Positions 43,297 through 55,675 of a DNA stretch of 64,000 nt are shown here, one piece after another. The DNA comes from Lepas anatifera. Taxonomy: Eukaryota > Arthropoda > Thecostraca > Lepadidae. The stretch covers positions 310,001 to 374,000 of the forward strand of contig JAOTON010000953.1 of assembly GCA_034440635.1 (NCBI GenBank), written 5' to 3'. A program made the translations under genes and the position numbers. The notes beneath the pieces are model-generated. The model did no database searches. It was given only the letters and a program-made list of their open reading frames with translations, and was not told where the DNA came from. The stretch's first letter is position 1. Each line of letters opens with the position of its first letter.

Positions 43297-43690
43297 GTCG
43301 ACACCATTGTTTGAGAGGTGCGTCGTAGCCCTCCTTGTGTTGACACTGATGTTTGAGCGGTGCATCGTAGCCCTCCATGTGTTGACACTGTTGTTTGGGT
43401 GGTGCAACGTAGCCCTGCGTGTGTCGATACTGATGTTTAGGTGGTACATCGGCACCCTCTGTGTGTCTACACTTGACTGGGTGGTGCATCGGCACCCTCT
43501 GTGTGTTTACACTTGACTGGGTGGTGCATCGGCACCCTCTGTGTGTCTACACTTGACTGGGTGGTACATCGGCACCTCTTGTGTCTACACTTGACTGGGT
43601 AGTGCATCGGCACCCTCTGTGTGTCTACACTTGACTGGGTGGTGCATCGGCACCCTCCGTGTGTCGATACTGCTGTTTGAGTGGTGCGTC
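43297..43690. repeat. ~41-bp minisatellite, right part
   Basis: Continuation of the array at 42188. The right half drifts to units with gtctacacttgactgggtgg. Before the hAT insertion this was one array of about 560 bp. Confidence 0.88.
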
Positions 43691-43722
43691 GGCACCTCAG
43701 GTGATATGGGTCACGAGGACGG

Positions 43723-43776
43723 CAGCGCTCCGCAAAAAGAACGCACAGAGCCGTGCGTTCTTTTTGCGGAGCGCTG
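43723..43776. other. Perfect 24-bp inverted repeat, 6-nt loop
   Basis: Left arm 43723-43746 and right arm 43753-43776 are exact reverse complements around AGAGCC. The arms run cagcgctccgcaaaaagaac + gcac and back. Could be a transposon hairpin, an RNA hairpin or a fold-back artefact. Confidence 0.9.
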
Positions 43777-46312
43777 TGAGAGCTGCGCCAGCTTTGGCAC
43801 AGCCCGCCTCACGCAAACGCACATCTCAGTGCTGGCGGGGCGCCATCGACAGTTTCGGGTCACTGGGACCCAGCGAGCGGTCACCCGCCTCTTTGCCAAC
43901 CACCACAGGGCAGCGATGCCTCTCAATCTATTTCATACGGACATAGATTACAGTAGACATTGGACACCCGATTTTTCAGGCTAAAGTAAGAGGTGACCTC
44001 AGAAAGATAGCGGATCTTTTCTTGAAAATCCACGGGTGTAAATACCCATATAAATGTCTTCGTTCTCGAAAACTAGACTGGACCAGGAGGTAACAGCTTT
44101 ATGCAGCTTCATGGTTCAAAATCTTGCTGCCAAATCTGCGCTTAAAATATTTGCGCGCGCGACCTTATGCGTTATCTATATTTTAAGTAATAGGATGACA
44201 GCTTTTCGCAAATACTTCTTGGCTGCACTGAGTGCTTAAATGAATTATTAATTTGATGTAAAAACTTGCTTAGTTTCTTTGTAATGACGCATTTTTTACC
44301 TGGATCTAATTTTATTTGCATTTCAACAAATTGTCATTTAAATGCCAGCACACAGTGCCGTAAAGAACTGTAAAACATGGATGGGTGGAACGAACAGGAA
44401 AATACTTTGGATCGCCAATGCGGGAATGCTCGGTTGCTTGAGGGCATGGCGGTTGGCCTTCTTAGCAGATGCCAGAATGAGCAGGACAAACCAGAGAGGC
44501 ATGATAGAACTTCGCTGGTAGGTCTCGAACCCCTATAGCCTTCATGGGTTCCGGGCTTCTTCGCACTGCGATACTGCAGTGCCGTGCGATTTCGGTGCCG
44601 TGCGTTTACTGTTGGTAACTGTGCTCAAGCTCAGTGAAGGAGCGGGCCGATCGCTAAGGGTTGAGAAGGATGCACCTTAACCGACGCTATTTGTTATCGG
44701 ATGCGCACAGTAATAATTTGAAGCACATGACACTGAGGATATCACGTGACTCACTTAGCTCGCCAGGCTCAAATGCAATGCCACGGCAAATACGTATTGT
44801 TTAGGGACGTTGTGACCACCGTCCTCACTGCGTGACGCCAGAGCCGCGGCGATCTTATGATTACGTAAGGATATCAACTTTTACATAGAGTGTATTAATC
44901 AGGGGAGTTTCAGCACAGGCGGATCCAGGATTTCCGATCGGAAGGGATGTGAGTGGCTTGGCAGTGGCCAATGCGGAGCCTATTGTAGTGTAGGGCTTTT
45001 TGTAAGGTGTTTTGTGCAATGCACCTTTGTCCACCTCTAAAGTTAGGAGCCTAGTGAGGGCCACCTCCTCTCTTCAGCTTACTCTGTTGCTCGACTCCCT
45101 GTACTCAATGGAAGTGTGCAGGCGTTTTGGAAAGCACTCTATCTTTGCAGCCCACCTCGACTGCCATTCAGCGTCCTGCAGCTTAACGTAACCTAACCTC
45201 ACCTGAATATCTCCGCTTCCAACCTATGCTTGCACTGTGACAGCCGCCTTTCTGTTCAACATGTTTTATCCCAGGAAGACAGCTGTGACCATCTGAAAAG
45301 GCGAATGCGTCTATTCTTCCCACCAGTCTCTCTGGAGTAGTCTGAAGGAGTTTACCCCGTCGTAGAAATCGAACACTTTTTACCATTCCTGAAAGGGATA
45401 AAGTTTGATACGCTGTATATCCTTGCCAGCGCTTTTTAGCGGTTACACTTCCGGGACAGGTCATTTCTAGCTATTCAAAAGGTTTTGAACTGATCTTATC
45501 TGACCATGTTGGGCACATATTGCCAAAGCAGCCGACGTGCCCTTAAATCCCAATCATCGTCATCGATCGTAAGGGTAAGCACATGTTCAGTGGGGGGGGC
45601 ACCAATTTTGGATGATGTAACCTAAGCGCCAGTCCTATTGTGAACTGCGCCCAGGCTGCGTCCTATTGCGCGAATGTTTCAAGTGTATCTGTATTTGTTA
45701 TGGACACCTTCCAGACTTACGGGGGGGTTTCAAGGCTGTCGTAATGTACGTGAAGTGATGACTATGGAAGGAGACGGTAAGGATTAGGATGGATGAAGGT
45801 AAAGCAAGATGGGATACTACCTGGACGGGTCGCTGCCGCCCAAGGGCTGTGGCTTCTGGTTGTCTGTCGGTTAGGGTCACCTTCCTCAATTTCGGTTACA
45901 ACCAATAAGCCTTAAGGCTGCATTCAATCTATGACCGGTCCTGAAACCGGTCCTATATTGAATACAACCTTTGCCTTTGCATAGCCTTAAATATTTTAGT
46001 CGTCACGTTCACCAAAGCCATGAACGAGATTGTAAAACATGAACTTTTTCATTTTCGAATAATAGCTACGAGCCAATCACTTATTTCCCCACGGTGGCCT
46101 GTTCACACCTAAACGTTTTAGGAGGTTACCTAAACGCTGGATTTGAAATAAGCCCGTACTTACGGCAACTCCCTTCAGGTGGAAGGCAGTGGCAGTGCAT
46201 TTTTTAACTTGCACTGGGGACCAAAGGAGGAAAATAGCACCGTTAAAGCTAAAAGAGTCACACTTAAGCTGTTGGAAGGGCACTCGTTTTCTTTATTGGA
46301 CATTGTTGTTTC
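43777..46312. other. Intergenic sequence without named genes
   Basis: Unassigned. A cacaggcggatccagg end typical of hAT MITEs occurs near 44920, without a partner I could pair. Confidence 0.5.
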
Positions 46313-47340
46313 TTAACCCGCGCCCCACCGGGGGTCCGGCGCCACCTTCGCCCCACCGGGGGCCATCGATGGCCCCCTCTAACTCCGAAAATATGGGCGT
46401 TAGCGCAAATCTGCAAAGTGCAATAGAAAGCTCGCGTGAATTCAGTAAGAAATTACTTCGCATGTTTTAGTGCTCAGGTCAATGGTTTGACCTCCAGAGG
46501 TCAAATTAGGTCAAGATCGGCTATTTTCACTCAAATATGCAATGATTAAGCAAACTGGGCATAACTCTTATGTCATTAGAGCTATTGAGGCCTGGTAAAG
46601 TACATTTGATAGCAAATTGCCAGTACTTTTCCCGCTATGTGGAATGTAAAGACCTCCCGCCAGTGGTTTGACCGCCAGAGGTCACCTCGTGACCTAATAT
46701 GACCTGAGGTCACGAAAGGTCAAAAAGTGACTTGCCGTATATCAAATGAAAGCCAGTGACAAGAAAAACACGATGGTAATTGTTTCACCGCTCTAGCTCA
46801 ATTAGGTCAAAAGTTATTGTCAAAATACTGTTTTGACCTCTGGTGACCTTGGATGACCTTGGAAAAGTCAAAGGGCAAATATGACCCCTGGGATCCGTGA
46901 AAGGGTGTCCGAAAACGTTGTTCTGAGCAGTCTGAGTATTTGCAATCATTTTTGTGGCTTTTATATCATGAAATAGCTTTTCCCCATGCTTTCCAATGGG
47001 AGAGGTCGCCTCGTGACCTGACCTCAGGGCACGAAATCGAAAAATCCCGGATATACACCTTGTAGACCCTGGAGGGGTCATGAAGTGTAGGAAGTTTCAA
47101 ATCGATCGACTTTGAAATGTAGCTCTTACAGAGCTCTAAAGGTAAAGTGAGGTGACCTTGGTTGACCTCGTCTGGTGACCTGACCTTGGGTGACCCGGGG
47201 TAAAAAATTTCAGGGATGATGGGAAAATGATGCAGTGAGAGGTAGAGCCCTCAACCGCGGTGCTGCGCCTCGTCGTTTTTCTGCTATCCCGGAAAAACCT
47301 TAGGGGGGCCATCGATGGCCCCCGGTGGGGCGAGGGTTAA
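46313..47340 (+). mobile_element. TTAA MITE, family M1, copy a (full length)
   Basis: 1028 bp from TTAACCCGCGCCCCACC to GGGGCGAGGGTTAA. TTAA ends and a CCC start are the piggyBac superfamily signature. The left end carries the cgccccaccggggg motif twice around tccggcgccacctt; the right end has it once. Both ends hold the palindrome ggggccatcgatggcccc. The middle is crowded with AGGTCA/TGACCT. No coding capacity. Confidence 0.88.
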
Positions 47341-49790
47341 GTTGCACAATATGTATTGTGACGGGCCATAAAGCCCTTCAGCAAGGGGCACATTTAACGA
47401 TAACAAATACCAACAACACGGTAGCTGACTTCCCCCTCTTTTTTCTATGTAATTTATGGGCGGTCTAATATATGTTTCAGAGACCATCTGTCGATATTGA
47501 CTTGGTCAGAGCCTATAATCTAGGAAACTGTATTCAATGTTTTTTTCTAATTGCAAAGGTTTATGCTGAACTGAGGTGTCCAGTAGAGGTGTGGACGAGA
47601 TTGGCCTGTCATTGGATTCAAATATTGTAGAGGGGATGCAATGTGACGATTTGGGACAACAGTTGTTTTACGATTTATTCGGGATGGAGGAATCCTGAGA
47701 TTTTCAGGGCAAAAAAAGCACGTGACGGGGATGCTCCTGATATGCATTTTTTCAAGACGGAAAGGAACTAACCGAATTTGGGAAGACGAAAGAACGAAGG
47801 TGGATGAAGTGGGATGCATTCTACACTGACCTCCAGTGGCATGGCACGGGTACTAAGACTGACTGGTTGCTAACTGACGCAATAGCCCAGCCAATCCACA
47901 GTAATGCTCGGCTAGCTTTGGCTAGCTTTGATCCATCCCAGGTGATAATCCTACGAGCTGCAAATGCGTTCTCATTTATAGAAATCAAGAACTTCACACA
48001 ATATAAGTCTGCCCTCGGAAAAATACTGGGTCCGCCTCTGGAAGGGCTCCACTGACACTGCCTGTTTCTACGATCCGTCTGGGCTTGCCCGCAGCGGTTC
48101 TTGGTCACCTATAAGGGTCGTAGAGCTTAGAATGCCCAGCGCACTACGGTGCACAACCAACTTGCCACCTGGGTCATGTGTGTATCAAGATGAATGAACG
48201 AATGACCTGACATCTGTCATTGGGGAAATAGGGGTATTAGCTCTGACAGGTCATGCCAAGTGGCGCATGCGTCGAGGGTAACGCACCCTTAATCAAGCAC
48301 CAAACTCACACGCACCTCCACACCCAAACACGCACAAAGTGGCTATAGGGGACGGAGAGCTGTTGGCATCTTGCCCGGCACCTTGCAAAATAGGAAATTA
48401 AGCGCGCTACCATGCCTACCGCTTGCAACAAACTTCCTCATTTCTACCACGCCTAAAAAGTTACACAGGAAAATGGCAAACGGCGTGGTGTTCGCCGCCT
48501 ACCCGGAAAAGCCCTCGATAGCGCAAATGATTGTCTGTATCAACAGGAAATTTTGCCCAGCCATGCCAGACACGCACGGCATGGCCAAGATGCCATTCAA
48601 CGATTGGATGGTAAGCCGTATCTGTGTAGTTTTCGAATGCTGACATGATTTATACGCTGTTGCATACCTATCATCAGAAAAAATGCTATGTCTATTTTCT
48701 ATCATTTTGAGGCTGTGATTTATACGCTACTGTGTGTCTATCATCGGAGAAAAGAGGCTCCGTTTCTTCTCAATCATTTTTAGACTCTCACCCTCCGGTC
48801 ACGCAACTACCGCGTTAAATTGTTTACTTTACACAGTGCTGGACACGGCCTCCAGAAATGGGGTCCGCTATCATTGTTCCGCGGACAAAAATTTGGCGTT
48901 CCGCAATTGTGATTCCGCGATGACGGAATAATCATTAAAGTTGGAATTAAAATTTCATAATTTCTTGTTCCGCGATTCGCAATCTGTTGGAAAGTGCTTC
49001 TTCGAAATGATAAAGCATTAGCCTGCTATCCCTCCCAATCAATAGATTTTGATCTGTTCTCACCTGGGGGCTCTGACAATTCCAGGGGCGGGGAGACGGG
49101 GTCGGAGACTGGGGTATGTTTACACGCTACCCTTGGACTTCGGTTCCCAGGGGATGTAGCGTAAAACAACAAATCGTGTTGGATAGCTTGTAAAAATCCA
49201 TGAAAACTATTTCAGGCGTTTTTTTTAGCTCAGTTCAATATTGATATCATTAGAGGTCAGAAATTGTATTAAATAGTGTTAATAAAACATATGCATATAT
49301 ATGCATATGTAAAATACAAGAACGGCAAATATTGTTGTTAGAGTATCGGGCCAATTCTAAGAAAAAAACGTAAAACTTGTATTCCATTCCCCAACAAACA
49401 CATGCAAAGTTCAAATTTGAAGCCGCCTTACTTTTGTTAGACCATCGGCTACAGTTCATACTATGCGCTAGGTGGCAGCATCCCCTGCTGGTAATTGGTA
49501 TTAGATGATACGAGTACATGAAAAATCAATAAAATGATTCGTTTGTGACGCCCCGGGGTAATTTTCCCAGGGTCTGAGGGATATAACTTAATATTGCATT
49601 TAGGTTTGGGTCTCTTATGAGCTGATTTGGTGCAAGGAAGGGTGCCGCTCCTGCAAAGCTGCCGCCCATATGGGGTGTCACCCTGTACCGTCCGTGCACC
49701 CCAAATGTTTCGGAAATTACAGCCCTGCACACGGAAACGGTTGTGGCGCTTGGGTAACCGTTGTGAAGCGTGCGGTAGCCCTGCTGACGG
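47341..49790. other. Intergenic sequence with MITE scraps
   Basis: No gene recognised. Sequence at 49160-49260 (ttggatagcttg ... cagttcaatattgatatcat) resembles the interior of the M3-like segments near 54000 and 63500. Confidence 0.45.
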
Positions 49791-49817
49791 CCTCCGCCTC
49801 AGCTGGCGTATGTGCTA

Positions 49818-50058
49818 GACGGTAGCAGCCGGCAGCCTCTCCAACCTGTCCTGAGGCTGGCGCTGCTGTAGCCGACGACGAAGCGCCAGCCCGGTCCAGG
49901 CTTTGGCTCATTCACAGACTCGCCCGTGACCAGGTTTATGGTCGTATCGTCAGTGAGGGACGTGATGAACTCCTCGAGCATGGCGTTCAGCTGGTGAGGC
50001 GATGCGCTACGTCCCTCGCGTCCGAAGAAGTGAATCCGAAAACTCCAGCGGCCCTGCA
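49818..50058 (-). CDS. Possible exon of unknown protein
   Basis: A GC-rich minus-strand open stretch with exon-like codon use, preceded by gtgagtgcag as a possible acceptor (near 50059), reads GRWSFRIHFFGREGRSASPH, then AMLEEFITSLTDDTTINLVT, then GPGWRFVVGYSSASLR, with a possible donor gttgga after GACAG. I do not recognise the family and found no neighbouring exon to join it to. It could equally be a fragment of a mobile element gene. Confidence 0.3.
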
Positions 50059-50099
50059 CTCACCCAGGCGTGTGCTACCGCAGGGGCCGCGTTTGAATC

Positions 50100-51170
50100 T
50101 GGTGACGACATCAGGTGAGGCGGAGATGTCTGGTGCCCTGGCGCAGCCGTAGACGTAGCCTGCCCCAGCGTTGCAGTGGTACGACAGGTGCCCGCTGAAC
50201 CACGGCGTGGGGTGGTGTGCATGGCTTTTAAACGGAGGTCATCCTGTAGGTCACCTGTTGTACTCACATCTTTGTACCCAAAAGACACCCTCGGGTAAAA
50301 GGAGGCGTTCGTCAGTACCTGACTATGCAGTTGGTTCCTTGGAAATGACAACCACGGTGTTAGGCGGTGCCTATTTCCTTGTAACCTAAGTACGCTCTCT
50401 TCGCTCAACATTTTGAGTTTAAAAGATGCCTTCCCACAGGCAACAAAGCGACGGCATACCGTCAGATATCGCAAACAATCCTGCTAATGGGCTCGGAGGC
50501 AAAGCAGGCCTACACCTCCTCAGCGGCAGACATGTCAGCGGCCCCAACCGGGGAGGAAGCGGGCAGTCTTCAAGGACGAGCGTCAGAAAGACCGGCGCTT
50601 GCACGAAACGCCGCGCACCCCCAGCTCATACAAATCTAGTCGTTCTAACCCATCCACTTTGCCACACACCAGAACGGAGTTTCGTTGATAAAGCACCAAC
50701 GCATGGTGCGCGGGGCTGAGTTTCAAGAAATGATTGCGCCGCGTGCGAGGCCGTGCCTTTTGCGGGCGCACGCAGCGGCGGCGGACCGGTGTAACCATGA
50801 CACAAATCGGCACCGCTGACGTCACAGGAAGGACCGCGCCGCCAGAGCAGAGACTCAGCCTTGCACCGGCCCGCCGCCGAGTCGTGACCGGGTCCGACCC
50901 CTAATTTCACGTTTCGGCATCAGTTGTAATGTCAGAACGGTCGTTAGACGTCTTTGCAGACCTGTTTGGCCCTTGATTGGCCTTGCGAAATTGCAGAGAG
51001 TCATTAAGACCTCAGTCAGGATTCGAGCTTCTCGCAGAGACTGCATTGACCACCTGAATGGGAGATCGAACCAATTTCTTGAAAATAAATTGTATTCAAG
51101 CTTTTGTAAGCTTGGATTGCAGGGTCGAAGCCTGCCTAAAGTAATACAGGAACTTGTTCCGCAGACTCCG
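50100..51170. other. GC-moderate sequence, unassigned
   Basis: Several short open frames on both strands, none recognised. Confidence 0.4.
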
Positions 51171-51174
51171 GCCG

Positions 51175-51792
51175 CACAAAAACGATTGCAAATTCTCGAC
51201 TTTCTCAGAAAAGCGTTCTTGGACACCCCTTTACGAATCCCATGGGTCACATTTACCCTTTGACCTCTTCGAGGTCATCTAAGGTCACCAGGGGCAAAGA
51301 AAGTATTTTGGAAATAAATTTTGACCTTATTAAGCTAAAACGCTGAATCAAACATCATCGTGTATGTCTCGTCACTGACTTTCATTTGATATACGGCAAG
51401 GTCACTTTCTGACCTTTGGTAACCTCAGGTCATATTAGGCCACGAGGTGACCTCTGGAGGTCAAACAACTGGCGGGAGGTCATTACATTTTGCATAACGG
51501 AGAAAGGTTTGGCATTTTACTATCAAATGTACTTTACCAGATCTCAGTAGCTCTAATGGCATAAGAGTTATGCCCAGTTTGCTTAAGCATTGCATATTTG
51601 AGTGAAAATAGCCTATATTGACCTAACATGACTTCTTGAGGTCAAACCATTGACCTGAGTGCTTAAGCATGTGAAGTAATTTCTTACTGAATTCACGCAA
51701 ACTGTCTAATGCACTTCTCAGATTTGCGCTAACCCCCATATGTTTTGAGTTAGAGGGGGGCCATCGATGGCCCCCGGTGGGGCACGGGTTAA
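51175..51792 (-). mobile_element. TTAA MITE, family M1, copy b (truncated)
   Basis: Inverted relative to copy a. It keeps the half ending gatttgcgctaaccc, the ccatcgatgg palindrome, ggtggggcacggg and TTAA. About 400 bp of the other end is missing. Retains the TGACCT/AGGTCA-rich middle. Confidence 0.82.
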
Positions 51793-52069
51793 AGGAAATG
51801 TGCCATTCTAGACTGTGGTGGTTCTTACGGACAGTCTATGTTCAAAATGATTGATCTAACCTTTAATTTCTTCAACAAAAGGAAAGTGAGATAAATTCTT
51901 TCTATTTTTCTTAATATATTAGGTAATACCTATTTCACGTTTCAAATAAATCAAAGTAAATCAACAAAGCAGGATACACGTATTCATAATGAACAGTACT
52001 GAAATAATGTGTTAGCACTCGTGCCTTCAACACCCGCCTTGGTGGGTCTCCAAACCACCTGGGGTTTTG

Positions 52070-53949
52070 TGGCCCTCGCATTGACATGGGGCGGGTATCC
52101 GCTCCTCGGGTGTTTTTTAGAGAAACGGCGGCGTGTGGGGCCGGTGTACTTGGCATACCTTTTCTGATTATTTTTACCATTTTTGTCAAAATCTTAAGTT
52201 TAGGTCATCTCAGGTCAAGTCACCAGCACAAGTCAAGTAACCTGACCTCAAAACAAGTTTCAGATAGCCTAAGTTAGAAGAGGATACACTTATCCGATTG
52301 AAACTAATATCACATGATGGGCCCACCAACTTCTCTCAAGTATATTCCGATATTTTTGGTATCAATGACCTAAGGTCAGGTACGAGCCATGACCTATCCA
52401 TTGGAAAGACGCAGGAAAACTGTTTTAACTGAATGACTTAGTAATTGATGGTGATAGAGCGCTTATTTTAATTTAATCAGATTCATCTCGTCTTTGCGGT
52501 TCTAATGATATGCATTTTGGCCTAATTTGACCCAGACCTGACCTCAAGTCAGGTAAAATCCTATATTTGACCTGATTTGACCTAGCAAGGTCATATTATA
52601 TATCGTTGGATTTGGCTTGCTGCGAGGATTGCAATAGTCTAGATCGATTTCCTCTATCTTTACTCCTTCAGATGAAATGACCGAAAACCTTAATTTTCAT
52701 GTTATCCCTATCGCGGCATGTCTTGACCTCTAGCGGCCTTAAATGTGACCTGCCAAAAATGATTATAATATTTTCGATAGTGAAGTGGATAAGGTAAGGA
52801 ACACACTGACAAGTTGATATTAAATATATATTAAAGAAGACACGAACGCGTTTCGTAGCTTCTTCAGCTGTGTTTGAAGGGTAGAATTATCCGTTGACGC
52901 ATGAAGGTTTCTGTGAACTCACGTGGGCTAAACGTGATAATATTTGCCAATATTTTTGATATTGCGAAATCTCCTCTCTTGAATTTAGATTTTCTTTTGT
53001 TCAATTAGGGCCGACTCCAAAACTTTCTTCTGTTTTTTGGTAGACCTCTGTGAAATTTCTGCATTTTTCCAGTTTGGTAGTGGTCAAATTGTTCGAGTGT
53101 ATTACAAATGAACTCTGGTTTTATGATTTCTAAGGTCTGATTTGTGTTCGTAAATTCGTTTTTAGGCCGCGATACGTCTCCCTGTAGAATCTTGTGCAGT
53201 TTTGACATGGAATTTTGTAGACGATGCTGTTCTCATTGATGTTTTTCGAATCTTGCTTCTTTGATAAGGTCTCCAATTTTCAAGCCTGTGCTTGCAATAA
53301 ACCTAATCTCTGCTTGTTTCAGTGTCCTTTCTAGTATTCCGTGTTGAGATGTTTTCGCATCGTCAGCATCGTCTACAAAATTCCATGTCAAAACTGCACA
53401 AGATTCTACTACGGGGAGACGTATCGCGGCCTGCAAAACGAATTTACGAACACAAATCAGACCTTAGAAATCATAAAACCACGAGTTCATTTGTAATACA
53501 CTCCGAACAATTTGACCACTTACCAAACTGAAAATGCAGAAATTTCCACAGAGGTCTACCAAAAACAGAAGAAAGTTTTTGAGTCGGCCTAATTGAACAA
53601 AAGAAAATCTAATTCCAGAGAGGAGATTTCGCAATATCAAAAATATTGGCAAATATTATCCACGTTTAGCCACGTGAGTTCCAGAAACCTTCATGCGTCA
53701 ACGGATAATTCTACCCTTCAAACACACGCTGAAAGTACGAGGTCCGTTGCTTGCTTTTGATTATATTTAATATCCAACTTGTCGTGTTCTTTACCTTTAT
53801 CGTTCTTCAAATTTTGAAGTGGATAGGATAACTTGCGCCGTTCACCGTTTTTCGCTATCTAGCATGGTTCGCGAGATCTTAGGGGGTGGCGGGTATTCGT
53901 CCCCCGTCAAAGCGAAGCTGGCTCAGACCCCCGTCAATGCGCGTGTTAA
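52070..53949 (-). mobile_element. TTAA MITE, family M2, interrupted by a Penelope-like insertion
   Basis: Left end near cgcattgacatggggcgg, right end gtcaatgcgcgtgttaa. Its two parts (52070-52791 and 53815-53949) together give about 857 bp, as in the full M2 copy. The right end has the duplicated cccgtcaa motif around gcgaagctggctc. Rich in AGGTCA/TGACCT. Confidence 0.8.
52792..53814. mobile_element. Penelope-like element, inverted pair of 3' fragments
   Basis: 1023 bp flanked by the 11-bp duplication tgaagtggata (52781-52791 and 53815-53825). Two arms of about 365 bp (52860-53225 and 53366-53728) are near-perfect inverted copies. Each encodes pieces such as KLHKILQGDVSRPKNEFTNT, or on the other arm KIPCQNCTRFYYGETYRG. 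The latter fits the GIY-YIG-type endonuclease end of Penelope-like elements (VYKIPC..C...YVGETGR). The spacer adds TLKQAEIRFIASTGLKIGDL on the minus strand. No full reverse transcriptase. The inverted, 5'-truncated arrangement is typical of these elements. Confidence 0.75.
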
Positions 53950-54470
53950 GCACCCCCTCAATCTTGGTTTCTATGCAGAATAGCGAAAAACGCGAACGGT
54001 GCTGGATAGCTCATAGAAATTATGAATGAAGAATTATCAGTCACTTTTTGGCTCAGGTCAATATTGATGTCATGACGGGCAGTGGCGGGTCTAGCCTGTA
54101 TGTTTGGGGGGGCAAGAAAAAGTCGAAAAGCAAAAAAAAGATCACGCGGTGAAAACTTGTGACACAATTCAAAGAGGCGGTAAGTTTTGGGGATTAATTC
54201 AAGAAAAAAACACCACTGGGTTTTTTGTGTCACAAGATACTTGTGGTCACAAGATACTTCTTTGCCATGCAAGGACCCAGTGTTTACACTGAACTTGACT
54301 GGTTATGGTGGAAGTTGAGGGTTGAAGTACCACAACCTTGCTTATAAACTAAAAAGGAGTCGGTATAAGAAAGAGGTCGACAAATTGGGGGGGCGGCAAA
54401 AACATGTCAACATGCCTTCCGCCTGGATCCGCCACTGATGACGGGACAAAGAAGTCTGCAGATTAGAGAA
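53950..54470. mobile_element. M3-like MITE segment carrying a hAT insertion
   Basis: Segments gcgaaaaacgcgaacggtgc, ggatagctcatag and caatattgatgtcatgac resemble 63480-63560 (cgaaaaattcaataagtagc, gacagttcataa, catattgaggtcatgac). A 358-bp hAT MITE interrupts it. Confidence 0.55.
54080..54437. mobile_element. 358-bp hAT-type MITE
   Basis: Begins cagtggcgggtctagcc and ends ggcggatcc's complement (ggatccgccactg). A perfect 8-bp duplication atgacggg lies at 54072-54079 and 54438-54445. No coding capacity. Confidence 0.88.
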
Positions 54471-55675
54471 GAGTTCCTGGGCTCTGGCGTCTGAAAGAGT
54501 TGAGTTAGAATCAATTATAAGCACAATTTGCTTCCCCTCGTTACGACGAAACGAATTTTTATATAATATAACTATGCTATGTCTTGGGAGGAGCAGCTTT
54601 TCTCAAACTGATTCCCACTGAAAGCAGCATTGAAATGTTAACACTTCTGTGTGAAGCAATACTCGTTTCACCACATCCGGGCTTAGGGAACCACAACAGT
54701 GAAAAATCGGGCATTCCCAAACGGAGTTCACCATACATTGACAGCAGGAGTTATGACGCATTGCGAAAATTGAAGTTAATTTGCGGTAGCTTGGCGTGGG
54801 TTAGGTAATTTTACGCTTCTGGTTGGGTTCGAACAATGGCAATGTCAAGAATTTTAAGCCCGTGAGCTGAAGCCCGTGCTAGGTGAGCTTGCCACCCAGA
54901 ACCCCGCCTCTTCTGGCCCAACCGTGCTTACTTGGTTTGCCACCCAAACCCGGGCCCTTTCCGACCGGCGCTCTCTTATGCAACTTTTATTTTGCGCCAT
55001 ATGCAAACAAATATACCCCATTTAAAAGACTTGAAATACGGATGACAAATCGTCTGGAAAAAATCCTTTGAAGATCATAGACCTAGTCCCAAAGATCCGA
55101 ACCATGGTCTAGACAAGCGGTGCAACAAGAAAATGTAGTAATAAGTGCAGAAAGTTTCACAGCGAACCCCGGCATGATCGCTCGTTTGCGCTCAAGGAGA
55201 AACAATTACTGCTCACATCTCGTGCAGCCAAAAAGTCACCGGTTTGCAGACTGTGCCTGCATGCTCAGCGAACCAAAACAACACATTTACGGGAGCGCGG
55301 AGCGCGGGTTCTCCGGATAGCGGACATGCCGAAACGGCTCCCAGTGCCGACGGCGGGACGGCCAGCGTACATGGTGCTGACGTCAGACTCGTGGAAACGT
55401 CGCGCGCCCGAATCAGGCCAGCGGCCCAAGTTCACGGGCGCCCACCACTTTCACCGCCGCCACACAGCACTGCCACCGCCGCCAGCGCCAGCAGCGACGC
55501 AGCACGCCACTCTCGACCCTATCGGCTCACCAGCAAGGCCGGGAATTCATTGCCCCGTTGTCAACCCCAGGGCGACGGCGGCATCTGAAATGGGCCGTGC
55601 GCTACTGCAGAAGGTCTTTGGGAACGGGAAGCAAATCGAGACGGAAGGTAGCAGCCAAGCGGCTGCCAACCTAGC
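54471..55675. other. Unassigned; CpG-rich from 55300
   Basis: GC- and CpG-rich block at about 55260-55600 beside the 25-bp minisatellite. It may be a CpG island. An open frame from 55326 runs into the repeats and is not convincing. Confidence 0.4.
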
